From: JAHCIE01 sp034431435
Lineage (GTDB): Bacteria > Chloroflexota > Anaerolineae > Epilineales > JAHCIE01
Length of the DNA stretch: 64,000 bases
Direction of reading: 5' to 3'
Assembly (NCBI GenBank): GCA_034431435.1
Contig: DAOUDG010000086.1
Coordinates: 30,877 to 94,876, forward strand
Part shown: piece by piece, positions 1 to 7,573 of the stretch
How the letters are laid out: every line of letters starts with the position of its first letter
Position numbering within the stretch: position 1 is the first letter of the stretch
The notes under the pieces: generated by a model
Seen by the model: only the letters and a program-made list of their open reading frames with translations
What the model was told of the DNA's origin: nothing
Database searches by the model: none
Position numbers and translations under genes: made by a program

Positions 1-2
1 AG

Positions 3-593
3 CGGGTTGGTCTGGCCTGGCGGCCGAGCGCGACGCATCTGGTGTACCTCGCAGTCCCCCTGGCTCTAGAGATAGCGCCCCTGGCGGTTCACGGTCTGGC
101 CTGGCGGCCGGGCGCGGCGCTCGATCCGGCGGTCGCGGGCTTGTGGGCCATGTGGGCGTTGCTGGTCGCCTTTGCCGAGGAAGGGATGTGGCGTGGCGTG
201 CTTCTCCAGGCGCTGGCGCCGTCGGGCGCGACCCGCGCCGTTGTCATCTCCGCGCTGGCCTTCGGGCTGACCCACCTCGGTAGTGTGGCTTTTGGCTGGC
301 CGCTGGTCGCCGTGCTGCCGATGGTGGCCCTGACCATGGGGCTGGGCATCATGTCGGGCGCGTTGGTGTTGCGGTTGGCGACCCTCTGGCCCGTCATACT
401 TCTCCACGCCGGCTACGACTTCCTGTGTCTGTGCCCCGCCCTCCACGCCACGCGGGGTATGTGCGGCGGAGTGGCCCTCGCGTTCCTGGTCATTGGGCTG
501 GCGGCGGCGGCTTACGGGCTGGTTCTCTTGCGCCTGCCCCGCGTGGCTTCTGTGTCGTGGCGGCTGGGCAGAGGGGGTAGCTCGACTGTCTGA
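3..593 (+). CDS. CPBP-family intramembrane metalloprotease, 5' end cut by the window
   Basis: Hydrophobic protein with the CPBP (CAAX protease/bacteriocin-processing, formerly Abi) motifs in order: EEGMWRG (the EExxxR motif), FGLTHL (the FxxxH motif) and HAGYDF (the third, H-containing motif). These residues bind the catalytic zinc inside the membrane in this family. The frame stays open to base 3, so the protein probably begins left of the window; a GTG at 42 is an internal alternative but no ribosome-binding site is seen before it. Family members cleave prenylated proteins or peptides, or serve in bacteriocin self-immunity; the substrate here is unknown. It is convergent with the downstream glycosyltransferase, with a hairpin in between. 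Confidence 0.8.
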   Translation, partial: RVGLAWRPSATHLVYLAVPLALEIAPLAVHGLAWRPGAALDPAVAGLWAMWALLVAFAEEGMWRGVLLQALAPSGATRAVVISALAFGLTHLGSVAFGWPLVAVLPMVALTMGLGIMSGALVLRLATLWPVILLHAGYDFLCLCPALHATRGMCGGVALAFLVIGLAAAAYGLVLLRLPRVASVSWRLGRGGSSTV

Positions 594-623
594 TATCCTT
601 CTGCAGTGAGCGATCTCGTGGAC

Positions 624-661
624 GCAGGGCGGATGGCGGCCAGGGCCGACGTCCGCCCTGC
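624..661. terminator. Hairpin between convergent genes
   Basis: Perfect 10-bp inverted repeat (arms 624-633 and 652-661, GCAGGGCGGA and its complement) with an 18-nt loop, placed between two convergent genes. No T-run follows, so a terminator role is inferred from position and stem strength. Confidence 0.5.
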
Positions 662-692
662 TGTTCGCCTCGCGGTGGGGTGGACGTCCCCG

Positions 693-2684
693 TCAGCGCT
701 GGACCTGGACCTGGCCGACGGTGACGGAGGAGTCGGGGGAGCCGGGCACGGGTAACCGCTCACCACTGCGCCAGTCGTACCAGCCGAGACGCAGGCGGGT
801 GAGACCGCCAGGCGCGTCCTTCGCCACGGGAATCTCGACCTGCTGAATCACGGTCTCGCCCGGCCGCCAGGTGGTGGTGGGGAAGCTGCCGCCCAGGGGC
901 GGTCCATCGCGCTGGCCGACCGCGCGGCCGCTGCCGTCGACGAGGTGGACGAACAGGTTGAGGTCGGTCTCGGTGGGGGCGAGAGCTTGCCAGACCAGGG
1001 TGGCGCGGACGGTATCCCCCGGCCTGGCGCGGTCGTTGTCGAGGCGATAGGCGGCGAGGCGGATGTTGTCGCCGAAGACCGCCTCGGCGGGGGCGGCTAT
1101 GAGGTCGAGGTGGGGGTGGGCGGCCTGGGCGAGGCGGTAGACGATCAGGTTGACACCGCCCCGGCTGTCCCGCGCTTCCGAACGGACCGCCTGCGGCCAG
1201 CGTTTGCCGAAGGCGCCGGCTTCTGTGGCGTCGGCGGGGTCGAACAGGTAGATGGCGTCGCCCTCGGCGGGCAGAACAAGGCCGGCACGGGTATCGACGA
1301 CACGGGGCGGGTTCTGGACGTTGTTGAAGCGGATGACCGACTGGTTCCACAGGGTCGGCGAGGCATAGGCCGTGCCGGTCGGGATGGTGTCGGCCACGGC
1401 GCGGGCGCGGTCGAGCGACCAGCCAAAGAAGACGTCGTAGACCTCGGCGGCGCGGGCGTAGACGCCGAAGAAGTCGCGCGCCGACCACACTGCGCTGACG
1501 GCGAGGATGCCCACCAGGGCAGCGGTCGCCAGGGTGCGGCCGAGGCGCGGGCTGAGCCAGGCCGCGCCGCGCTCCATGGCCCAGGCGGGCAGCAGGAACA
1601 GGACGGCCCACGCGCCGTTGAGGCGGCCGTAGCTGGGCGCGCCCGCGCTGAGCCAGGAGGGCATGACCTGGAAGATATAGACCAGCAGCAGCAGCACGGC
1701 CGCCGACTGGGCTTTCTCGCCGCGCCGGTTGAACAGGTCGCGGGCGAGCAGCACAACGCCGCCCAGGAAGAACAGGCCCATCAGCGGGTCGAACACCGGG
1801 CGGCCGCGCAGATTCTCCAGCCAGGAGGTTGTGCCTCGAATGTTAGTCATCAGCAGGATGGCCCAGGCGTTTTGCAGCAGGGTCAGGGGCAGGTTGCCCT
1901 TGTTGACGTCGGGGTTGAGCACCGACACCTGGCCGGTGCGCAGGGTTGCCATGTCGGGATTCTGGACGAAGTAGACGGCCAGCGGGATAGACAGTACGCC
2001 CGCCAGGGCCAGCGCGACGGCCAGATAGACCAGGGGCGTCCAGGTGCGGCGGCGAGCCGCGAGCCACAGGGCCGAGCCGACCAGGATGGGTGGCATCAGG
2101 CGCGCCGACAGGTGGGTGTAGACGGCGGCGGCAAGAATGAGGCCGGTGACGATGGCCCAGAGCAGGCCGCGACGGGTGACGCGCCGGCCGTCTACTTGTC
2201 CCGCACCCACCCACCACGACCAGGCCATGAGGGCAACCCATACCGGCAGCAGCCCGGCCCGCAGCGCCTGGTGCGACTGGGAGACGGTCCAGAAAGTGAA
2301 GGCGACCAGGGCGGCGGCCAGGACGGCGATGAGGCGCGGCCGGGGCAGGGGTAAGGCCGCGCTGAACAGATACTGGGCGGGAATCATGAGCACGCCGACG
2401 ATGGCCCCGGCCAGGCGAGCGGTCCACAGGGTCGGGCCGAGCAGGCTGAACAGGCCGGCCATGAAGTAGACGAAGAGCGGCTCGCGGCCGTTGTTGGCGG
2501 GCAGGAAGACGGGTCGCCAGCCGTGCAGGATGCGCACGGCATCCTCGGCGTAGTGGGCCTCGTCCGGATGCATGCCGGGCGGGACCGCGCCCAACTGATA
2601 GAGACGCAAGGCCGCACCGAGGATGACAGCTGCCAGAAGCAGCAGCAGGGCAGTGCGCCGGGTGAGGTCGGGAAGCGTCGTCAC
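693..2684 (-). CDS. GT-C fold membrane glycosyltransferase (PMT/ArnT-like) with C-terminal beta domain
   Basis: 663 aa. An N-terminal membrane anchor is followed by an outer loop with HPDEAHYAEDA; the acidic pair is the usual catalytic/metal site of the first periplasmic loop of GT-C (GT39/GT83-like) enzymes. About ten further hydrophobic segments follow to about residue 410. The last ~120 residues form a soluble, probably beta-sandwich domain (RPGDTVRATLVWQ, FVHLVDGSGRAVGQ, GWYDW). Such enzymes use polyprenyl-phosphate sugars to glycosylate proteins or lipids on the outer face of the membrane. GTG start; its first bases overlap the stop of the upstream paralogue (GTGA, 4 nt), indicating translational coupling. 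The two proteins share the NNGREPLFVY and SHQALRAG blocks, so they arose by tandem duplication. Confidence 0.82.
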   Translation of the reverse strand: MTTLPDLTRRTALLLLLAAVILGAALRLYQLGAVPPGMHPDEAHYAEDAVRILHGWRPVFLPANNGREPLFVYFMAGLFSLLGPTLWTARLAGAIVGVLMIPAQYLFSAALPLPRPRLIAVLAAALVAFTFWTVSQSHQALRAGLLPVWVALMAWSWWVGAGQVDGRRVTRRGLLWAIVTGLILAAAVYTHLSARLMPPILVGSALWLAARRRTWTPLVYLAVALALAGVLSIPLAVYFVQNPDMATLRTGQVSVLNPDVNKGNLPLTLLQNAWAILLMTNIRGTTSWLENLRGRPVFDPLMGLFFLGGVVLLARDLFNRRGEKAQSAAVLLLLVYIFQVMPSWLSAGAPSYGRLNGAWAVLFLLPAWAMERGAAWLSPRLGRTLATAALVGILAVSAVWSARDFFGVYARAAEVYDVFFGWSLDRARAVADTIPTGTAYASPTLWNQSVIRFNNVQNPPRVVDTRAGLVLPAEGDAIYLFDPADATEAGAFGKRWPQAVRSEARDSRGGVNLIVYRLAQAAHPHLDLIAAPAEAVFGDNIRLAAYRLDNDRARPGDTVRATLVWQALAPTETDLNLFVHLVDGSGRAVGQRDGPPLGGSFPTTTWRPGETVIQQVEIPVAKDAPGGLTRLRLGWYDWRSGERLPVPGSPDSSVTVGQVQVQR

Positions 2685-4693
2685 GGGGTCACCGTCACGC
2701 GGTCGAGTTCCAGCGCGCCGTCGTCGTCGCCAGCGAGGGGCAGGCGCGCGCCACTCTGCCAGTCGTACCAGCCGACGCGCACGCTTGCCGGGCCGATCGG
2801 GGCATCCCGCGCGATGGTCATTTCGATGGGCTGGACGATGACCTCGCCGGGCTGCCAGTGTGAGGTGGGGTAGCTGCCGCCCAGGGGTGCGCCGTCGTAC
2901 TGGCCGATGGTGCGGCCTGCTGCGTCGACGACGTGGACGAATTGGTGCAGGTCAGCGTCGATGGGGGCGTTGGCCTGCCAGGCGAGAGTCAGGCCCAGCT
3001 TGCCGCCAGGGGCGACGTTTGCACCCGTGAGGGTGTGACCCATCGGGCGGATCTGGCCGCCGAAGGCAGGGGTGTCGGGGGCGCGGAAGATCGGGAAAGC
3101 ATCGCGGGGCAGGCGGAAGACGATCAGGGACAGGTCGCCGTGGCTGTTGCGAATGTCCTGGCGGGCAGCGGCGGGCCAGCGCCGGGCGAACCTGTCGGCG
3201 TCGATGGCCTCGACGGCCTCGAAGACGTAGCGGGCGTTGCCCTCGGCGGGTAGAACCAACCCGGCGCGGGGGTCGTAGGCGGTGGGCGGGCGACGGGTGT
3301 TGAGGAAGCGGGTGACCGACTGGCCCCACAGGACGGGCGTGACGTAGGTTGGCCCCTCGCTCACGATGGCGGCCAACTCCTCGCCGCGCTCGACGTAGGC
3401 CCCGCTGTATGTGCTCGCTTCGGCCAGGGTCGCCGGATAGGTGACATAAAAGTCGCGCAGGGACCAGGCCGCGCTGAGCAGGATGACCACGGTGACGGCG
3501 GCGGTCCCGAGGTGGCGGCGGATGCGGGTATTGAGCCACGTCCCGCCGCGCTCCAGCGCCCAGGCGGGCAGCAGATACAGGATGGGCCATATTCCGGTCA
3601 GCCGGATGTAGCTTGGGGCGTTCTCGCTGAGCCAGGCGGGAACGAGGCTGACGGCCAGGGTCACCAGCAGCAGTACGGCGGCGTCCTGGGGCGATGGGCC
3701 GCGTCGCCCGAACAGGTCCCAGCTGAGCAGGCCCAGCCCGCCCAGGAAGGCGACGCCGAGCAGGGGGTCGAAGATGGGGCGGCCCGGCAGGTTCTCGGTC
3801 CAGTCGCGGCTGCCGCGCGTGGTGGCGGCCAGCAACAGGTCGCGCCCGCTGCGGGTCAGCGCACCGACCAGGTTGCCCTTATTGTTGGCCGGGTCGAGCA
3901 GCGAGACCTGCGCGGCGCGGCTCAGCAGCAGGTCAGGGTTGTCGCGAAAGACGAGGGCCTGCGGGATGAACAGCACGGCGGCGAGGACCAGCGCCAGGGC
4001 CAGCGCGCCCAGTGGGGCACGGCGGCGGCGACGCCATGCGACCCAGGCGGCGGACACGATCAGGGGAATGGGCAGGAAGCGGGCGGACAGGTAGGTGTAA
4101 AGGGCGGCGGCGAGCAGCAGTCCCGCCAGGCAGGCCCAGGCGAGGAGGCGAGGCCGCGGGGCGTGCGTCGCGGCGGCGGCGAGGGTGCGCCACCAGGCCC
4201 ACAGCAGCAGGGCGACCCAGACCGGCAGGAAGCCCGCCCGCAGCGCCTGGTGGGACTGGACGAGGGGCCAGAAGCCGACGGCAAGCAAGGCCGCGCTGAG
4301 CAGGGCAGTGACGCCGGGGCGGGGCAGGGGGAGGCCGCGCACGAAGACGGCCTGGGCAGGCAGGGCGAGGACGTTGGCGAGCAGGCCCGTCAGGCGGGCG
4401 GCCAGGAGCGTTGGGCCGAGCAGGGCGAAGACACCCGCCAGCATGTAGACGAATAACGGCTCGCGGCCATTGTTGGCGGGCAGGTAGGCGGGGCGCCAGC
4501 CGTCGAGGATGCGGGTGGCGTCCCAGGCGTAGTGGCCCTCGTCGAAGTTGAGCCAGAAGGGGTGGTCGAGGAGGTGCGGGAGGCGCAGGGCGACGGCCAG
4601 CCCCGTGAGCGCGAGCACCGCCAGCCACCACGGCCAGCGGGTGGTCGTAGCGGGGGCAGCGGCGATGGGGTCGAGAGCCGGACTGGCGGGCAT
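2681..4693 (-). CDS. GT-C fold membrane glycosyltransferase, paralogue of the downstream gene
   Basis: 670 aa from ATG 4693, which has a GGAG six bases upstream; a TTG at 4720 in the same frame is less likely. Same architecture as its neighbour: acidic FDEGHYAWDA in the first outer loop, NNGREPLFVY, SHQALRAGFLPVWVALL, multiple membrane segments, then a C-terminal beta domain with FVHVVDAAGRTIGQYDGAPLGG and GWYDW. The predicted role is polyprenyl-phosphate-sugar-dependent transfer on the cell exterior; donor and acceptor cannot be read from sequence. First gene of a two-gene operon with the downstream paralogue (4-nt overlap). A promoter with a perfect -10 lies 34 bases upstream. Confidence 0.82.
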   Translation of the reverse strand: MPASPALDPIAAAPATTTRWPWWLAVLALTGLAVALRLPHLLDHPFWLNFDEGHYAWDATRILDGWRPAYLPANNGREPLFVYMLAGVFALLGPTLLAARLTGLLANVLALPAQAVFVRGLPLPRPGVTALLSAALLAVGFWPLVQSHQALRAGFLPVWVALLLWAWWRTLAAAATHAPRPRLLAWACLAGLLLAAALYTYLSARFLPIPLIVSAAWVAWRRRRRAPLGALALALVLAAVLFIPQALVFRDNPDLLLSRAAQVSLLDPANNKGNLVGALTRSGRDLLLAATTRGSRDWTENLPGRPIFDPLLGVAFLGGLGLLSWDLFGRRGPSPQDAAVLLLVTLAVSLVPAWLSENAPSYIRLTGIWPILYLLPAWALERGGTWLNTRIRRHLGTAAVTVVILLSAAWSLRDFYVTYPATLAEASTYSGAYVERGEELAAIVSEGPTYVTPVLWGQSVTRFLNTRRPPTAYDPRAGLVLPAEGNARYVFEAVEAIDADRFARRWPAAARQDIRNSHGDLSLIVFRLPRDAFPIFRAPDTPAFGGQIRPMGHTLTGANVAPGGKLGLTLAWQANAPIDADLHQFVHVVDAAGRTIGQYDGAPLGGSYPTSHWQPGEVIVQPIEMTIARDAPIGPASVRVGWYDWQSGARLPLAGDDDGALELDRVTVTP

Positions 4694-4726
4694 GCGGTCT
4701 CCGCTGGATAACGACAACAAGACGGC

Positions 4727-4755
4727 ATTATATACCGGGCGCGGGTAAGCACCAA
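4727..4755 (-). promoter_or_regulatory. Sigma70-type promoter for the glycosyltransferase pair
   Basis: On the minus strand TTGGTG (4750-4755), a 17-nt spacer, then a perfect TATAAT (4727-4732). It points at the gene starting at 4693. Confidence 0.6.
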
Positions 4756-4819
4756 GGATACGCGTTGCCGCCAGGGTCCTTTCCAGTAGGTGTCGCGTGA
4801 GGTCCGGCGCCGACCTCGT

Positions 4820-5206
4820 CTACGTGAAGGACTTCCACGTGAGTACGATCAGGAGGATTTGGGGGAGTCCGACAAGTGGACCGAAGGGAAGCGCGAAGCC
4901 ATACCAGAAGATGGCGCTGATGGCGAGCAGGATGAGCTCGAGGATGGGGCCATCGAGCCTGAGGTTCCAGGTCCAATACGCGGCGAGGAGCTTGAGCAGG
5001 CTGATCGCCACGTAGACGATGCCCGCAACGATGAGCGCATTGAGGCCGAGAGCTTCAAAGGGACCGCTGAGGGCCCTGAAACCGAACGTCATAGGGAGTT
5101 CGCCTCGACGAAGGGCGTGCCACAGGACTGGGAGAACCCCCAGCGCCCAGCCGAGGGCATCGATGACGATCAAGACCGTGAGAGCCACAACGAGGGGATT
5201 TCGCAC
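4820..5206 (-). CDS. Small four-helix membrane protein of unknown function
   Basis: 128 aa, about four hydrophobic segments (residues ~5-25, ~50-72, ~85-105, ~108-125) and very few charged residues. GTG start preceded by GGAGG at about 5-nt spacing. I do not recognise a family. It lies downstream of the TetR regulator gene on the same strand (38 nt gap), so it may be part of that regulator's operon. Confidence 0.6.
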   Translation of the reverse strand: MRNPLVVALTVLIVIDALGWALGVLPVLWHALRRGELPMTFGFRALSGPFEALGLNALIVAGIVYVAISLLKLLAAYWTWNLRLDGPILELILLAISAIFWYGFALPFGPLVGLPQILLIVLTWKSFT

Positions 5207-5244
5207 TGGAACCTCCGGCTCAAGGGTGGCCTAACGGGTGATGC

Positions 5245-5865
5245 TCAGGCGGCATCGATCCGGGTTTGCTCGTCGTGGCTGATGCGGTCCACGTAGCCGG
5301 TGACGAGAAGCTGCAACTCGCCACGTAACTCGTCGGGGGTAACGCTCTTGTCCAGCAGCGCCGCGCAGATAGATCGCCGAATTGCTCGTCCCCACTGATG
5401 TAGCTCCTGCTCGCTGACCTCCGGAAACAGCTGCTGCAATCTTTCCTCGAACTCGAGCGCTGTGGACGTGAGCAGCATCTCGATCACCTCCCAGAACGAC
5501 CCCGCGCCAAGTTCCAACGCCGCATGAATGGCCGGCCGGCAGAAAGCCACCTCCTTCACTACGACGTTGATGCCCTCGTCCATGTATTGCTGTGGGTTCA
5601 GAGAGGCGAGGTGACCGAACTGGGAATGGAAGTCCTGGCAGTGCCTGAGCAGAGCTTCGGGGCATAGCCCGTGCAGCACGAGGTCGCGCTTGGTCGGGAA
5701 ATAATGGTAGAGGCCGCCGATACTCAGGCACGCCGCCCGTGCGGCCTGGCGCATGGACAGCCGACGCGCGCCAACCTGCAGGATCAATGGCGCGACCGCA
5801 TTGTAAATCTCCCTCTGGCGGGCAAGTCGATCCTCTGGCGGTCGCCCCATTTTACCGAACGCCAT
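5245..5865 (-). CDS. TetR/AcrR-family transcriptional regulator
   Basis: 206 aa. N-terminal helix-turn-helix typical of TetR: REIYNAVAPLILQVGARRLSMRQAARAACLSIGGLYHYFPTK broken at its natural points into helix 1, the turn (MRQAARAACLS) and the recognition helix (IGGLYHYFPTKRDLV). The C-terminal ~150 residues form the variable ligand-binding/dimer domain. Divergent from a cupin gene; the 182-bp gap holds a perfect 9-bp inverted repeat straddling predicted promoters of both genes, the usual layout for autoregulation with control of the divergent neighbour. The ligand is unknown. Start ATG 5865 with an upstream GGGAGG; ATG 5850 (MGRPPED) is an alternative. Confidence 0.88.
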   Translation of the reverse strand: MAFGKMGRPPEDRLARQREIYNAVAPLILQVGARRLSMRQAARAACLSIGGLYHYFPTKRDLVLHGLCPEALLRHCQDFHSQFGHLASLNPQQYMDEGINVVVKEVAFCRPAIHAALELGAGSFWEVIEMLLTSTALEFEERLQQLFPEVSEQELHQWGRAIRRSICAALLDKSVTPDELRGELQLLVTGYVDRISHDEQTRIDAA

Positions 5866-5896
5866 AGTCGTTTCCTCCCAATAAGTCGCCGCCCTC

Positions 5897-5927
5897 TTGA
5901 CCGACCACCTGGATGTGTGATTATATT
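5897..5927 (+). promoter_or_regulatory. Candidate promoter toward the cupin gene
   Basis: TTGACC (5897-5902), a 19-nt spacer, TATATT (5922-5927). The spacer is long for sigma70. On the other strand a perfect TATAAT (5920-5925) faces the TetR gene with a weak -35. Confidence 0.4.
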
Positions 5928-5948
5928 ACATCACCGTTGAATCACACA
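5914..5948. promoter_or_regulatory. Candidate TetR operator (9-bp inverted repeat)
   Basis: TGTGTGATT (5914-5922) and its exact complement AATCACACA (5940-5948), separated by 17 nt, in the divergent TetR/cupin promoter region. It overlaps the -10 elements predicted for both directions. Operator identity is inferred from position and symmetry. Confidence 0.55.
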
Positions 5949-6047
5949 ACACGGCCAGCCATCGCGTAGCGCGCCCGGCTGGCGGAATTGCCGAACAGCC
6001 GGGCGTTCTGATCGGGCGCTCCGGACTGACCCCGCACAGGAGGCAAC

Positions 6048-6629
6048 GTGACGGTCAAATCGGGTGACGTGCTCGAGCATCCCGTTACGGGGGAGAAGAT
6101 TGTCTTCCGCAAGACCGCGCGCGACACGGGTGGCGAGCTAATGCAGGCGGACGTCTACATGCAACCGGGTGGTTTTGTGGCCGCCGCGCATATCCACCCG
6201 CGGCAGGAGGAGCGCTTCGAGGTTGTCGCCGGGACGCTTCATGGCCGCATCGCGGGCAAGGAGTTGACGGCCGGCCCAGGTGAGATAATTGTCGTTCCCC
6301 AGGGTACGCCGCATGCCTGGTGGAACTCAGGCGATGACGAACTGCACGTGCTTGTGGAGGTTCGGCCGGCGCTCAGGTTCGAGAACTTCTTCGAGACCTT
6401 CTTCGGTCTTGCCCAGGACGGCAAGGTCGACCCGAAGACGGGACTGCCGAACCTGTTGCAGTTGGCGGTGACGCTACAGGCGTTCCAAAATGAGTTGATT
6501 CTGGCGCAGCCCCCGCGGCTCGTGCAGGCGGTGGTGTTTGGATTACTGGCTCCGATCGGACGCCTGCTTGGCTACCGGGCCGAATACCCCTACCCACATT
6601 CAGGACAGGTTGCGGCGCAGGCAACGTAG
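6048..6629 (+). CDS. Cupin-domain protein
   Basis: 193 aa; GTG start with a perfect AGGAGG (6038-6043) four bases upstream. Cupin motif 1 is AAAHIHPRQEERFEVVAG and motif 2 is PGEIIVVPQGTPHAWWN; together they give the His/Glu metal-ligand set of a single beta-barrel. Residues ~105-193 form a helical C-terminal tail ending in LLAPIGRLLGYRAEYP. The same tail motif occurs in the cupin at 17962-18651, so the two are paralogues. The enzymatic or binding role is unknown. Divergent from a TetR gene, which probably controls it. Confidence 0.82.
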   Translation: MTVKSGDVLEHPVTGEKIVFRKTARDTGGELMQADVYMQPGGFVAAAHIHPRQEERFEVVAGTLHGRIAGKELTAGPGEIIVVPQGTPHAWWNSGDDELHVLVEVRPALRFENFFETFFGLAQDGKVDPKTGLPNLLQLAVTLQAFQNELILAQPPRLVQAVVFGLLAPIGRLLGYRAEYPYPHSGQVAAQAT

Positions 6630-6668
6630 ACGCCACCGCTACGGACGAGAGCGGCACGTATCCCGTTG

Positions 6669-7529
6669 CTAAGGGATAATGCTATGCGACGGCCGCCACC
6701 CAAGCCCGGTTTTGGCAGCCTGATTGCTGCAACGCCATGACGGTGGACATGCGGCCGCCACATCCCGCCGTGGCCTGCGCGCTCCGATGGCATCCGCAAG
6801 GCGGTCAAGATAGTCACCGTTGCGTATGGGTTCGTCGACAATGTTGAATACGGAGCCTGGGCGAGCCGCCTGCATCGCAGCGGCGACGGCGCTCGCCATG
6901 TCCGCGACATGGATAAGTGACGTGAAGTTCCGGCCATCACAAGGGACGACTTCCCTGCCCAGCCGCAAGCCCTCTATCACCCTCACCTGAAACGTGTCCT
7001 CGCCCACAAACGAACCGCCGCGCACGATACACCATTGCAACTGCTCAAGCGGCGTAGCCCGTACCATGTGCTCCATGGCAATCACGGGGGCGCACACCTG
7101 GGCGCGCTCTGGCGATGAATCAAGCGGCGTGTCTTCGGTAATCCAATCGTCACCGTGGTCGGGATATGCCATCGTGATGCTCTGCTGAACATAGCGTTGA
7201 ACCCCGGCCTTTAGGGACGCATCAAGCAACAGCCTGACGCCGTCCGTCCGCAAGCGCGTATTCGCGTCCCAGGCATGGGGCGCTGTGAAGTCGCCTGGAA
7301 TGGCCGTGGCAACATGCGCCACGGCATCGCACCCCTCTAGCAGGGACGGCAGCTCGACTGCGCTTGTTGCAAGCAGATCACATTCAACGACTTCAGTAAC
7401 CTGCGGCAACAGCCTGCGCGCCTTTGTAGTTGAACGCGCCAACGCACGCACGGCATAGCCCTTCTGCAAGAGCAAGGGTACGAGCGCGCGGCCTAGCACT
7501 CCCGTTGGTCCGACGACTGCTACCCGCAT
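6669..7529 (-). CDS. NAD(P)-binding atypical SDR / sugar-epimerase-like protein
   Basis: 286 aa. N-terminal Rossmann motif VAVVGPTGVLGRALVPLL (the GxxGxxG class of extended/atypical SDRs), followed by CDL and DAVAHVAT strand ends typical of the family. It lacks a clear YxxxK, as in NmrA-like and DUF1731-type relatives. Predicted to bind NAD(P) and act on a nucleotide sugar or similar substrate; the actual reaction is not determined. ATG start with a good GGAGG. It lies 44 nt downstream of the molybdopterin/cytochrome gene on the same strand and may be cotranscribed. Confidence 0.78.
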   Translation of the reverse strand: MRVAVVGPTGVLGRALVPLLLQKGYAVRALARSTTKARRLLPQVTEVVECDLLATSAVELPSLLEGCDAVAHVATAIPGDFTAPHAWDANTRLRTDGVRLLLDASLKAGVQRYVQQSITMAYPDHGDDWITEDTPLDSSPERAQVCAPVIAMEHMVRATPLEQLQWCIVRGGSFVGEDTFQVRVIEGLRLGREVVPCDGRNFTSLIHVADMASAVAAAMQAARPGSVFNIVDEPIRNGDYLDRLADAIGARRPRRDVAAACPPSWRCSNQAAKTGLGWRPSHSIIP

Positions 7530-7573
7530 GGATTCCTCCCTACATACAGGCTGGTATCCGGCTCACCCCGGTC

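Noticed and set aside
945..2354. Long open frame on the plus strand opposite the glycosyltransferase
   Set aside because: Composition is Gly/Gln/Asp-rich with no family motifs and it mirrors the codon structure of the real gene on the other strand, as expected in GC-rich DNA.
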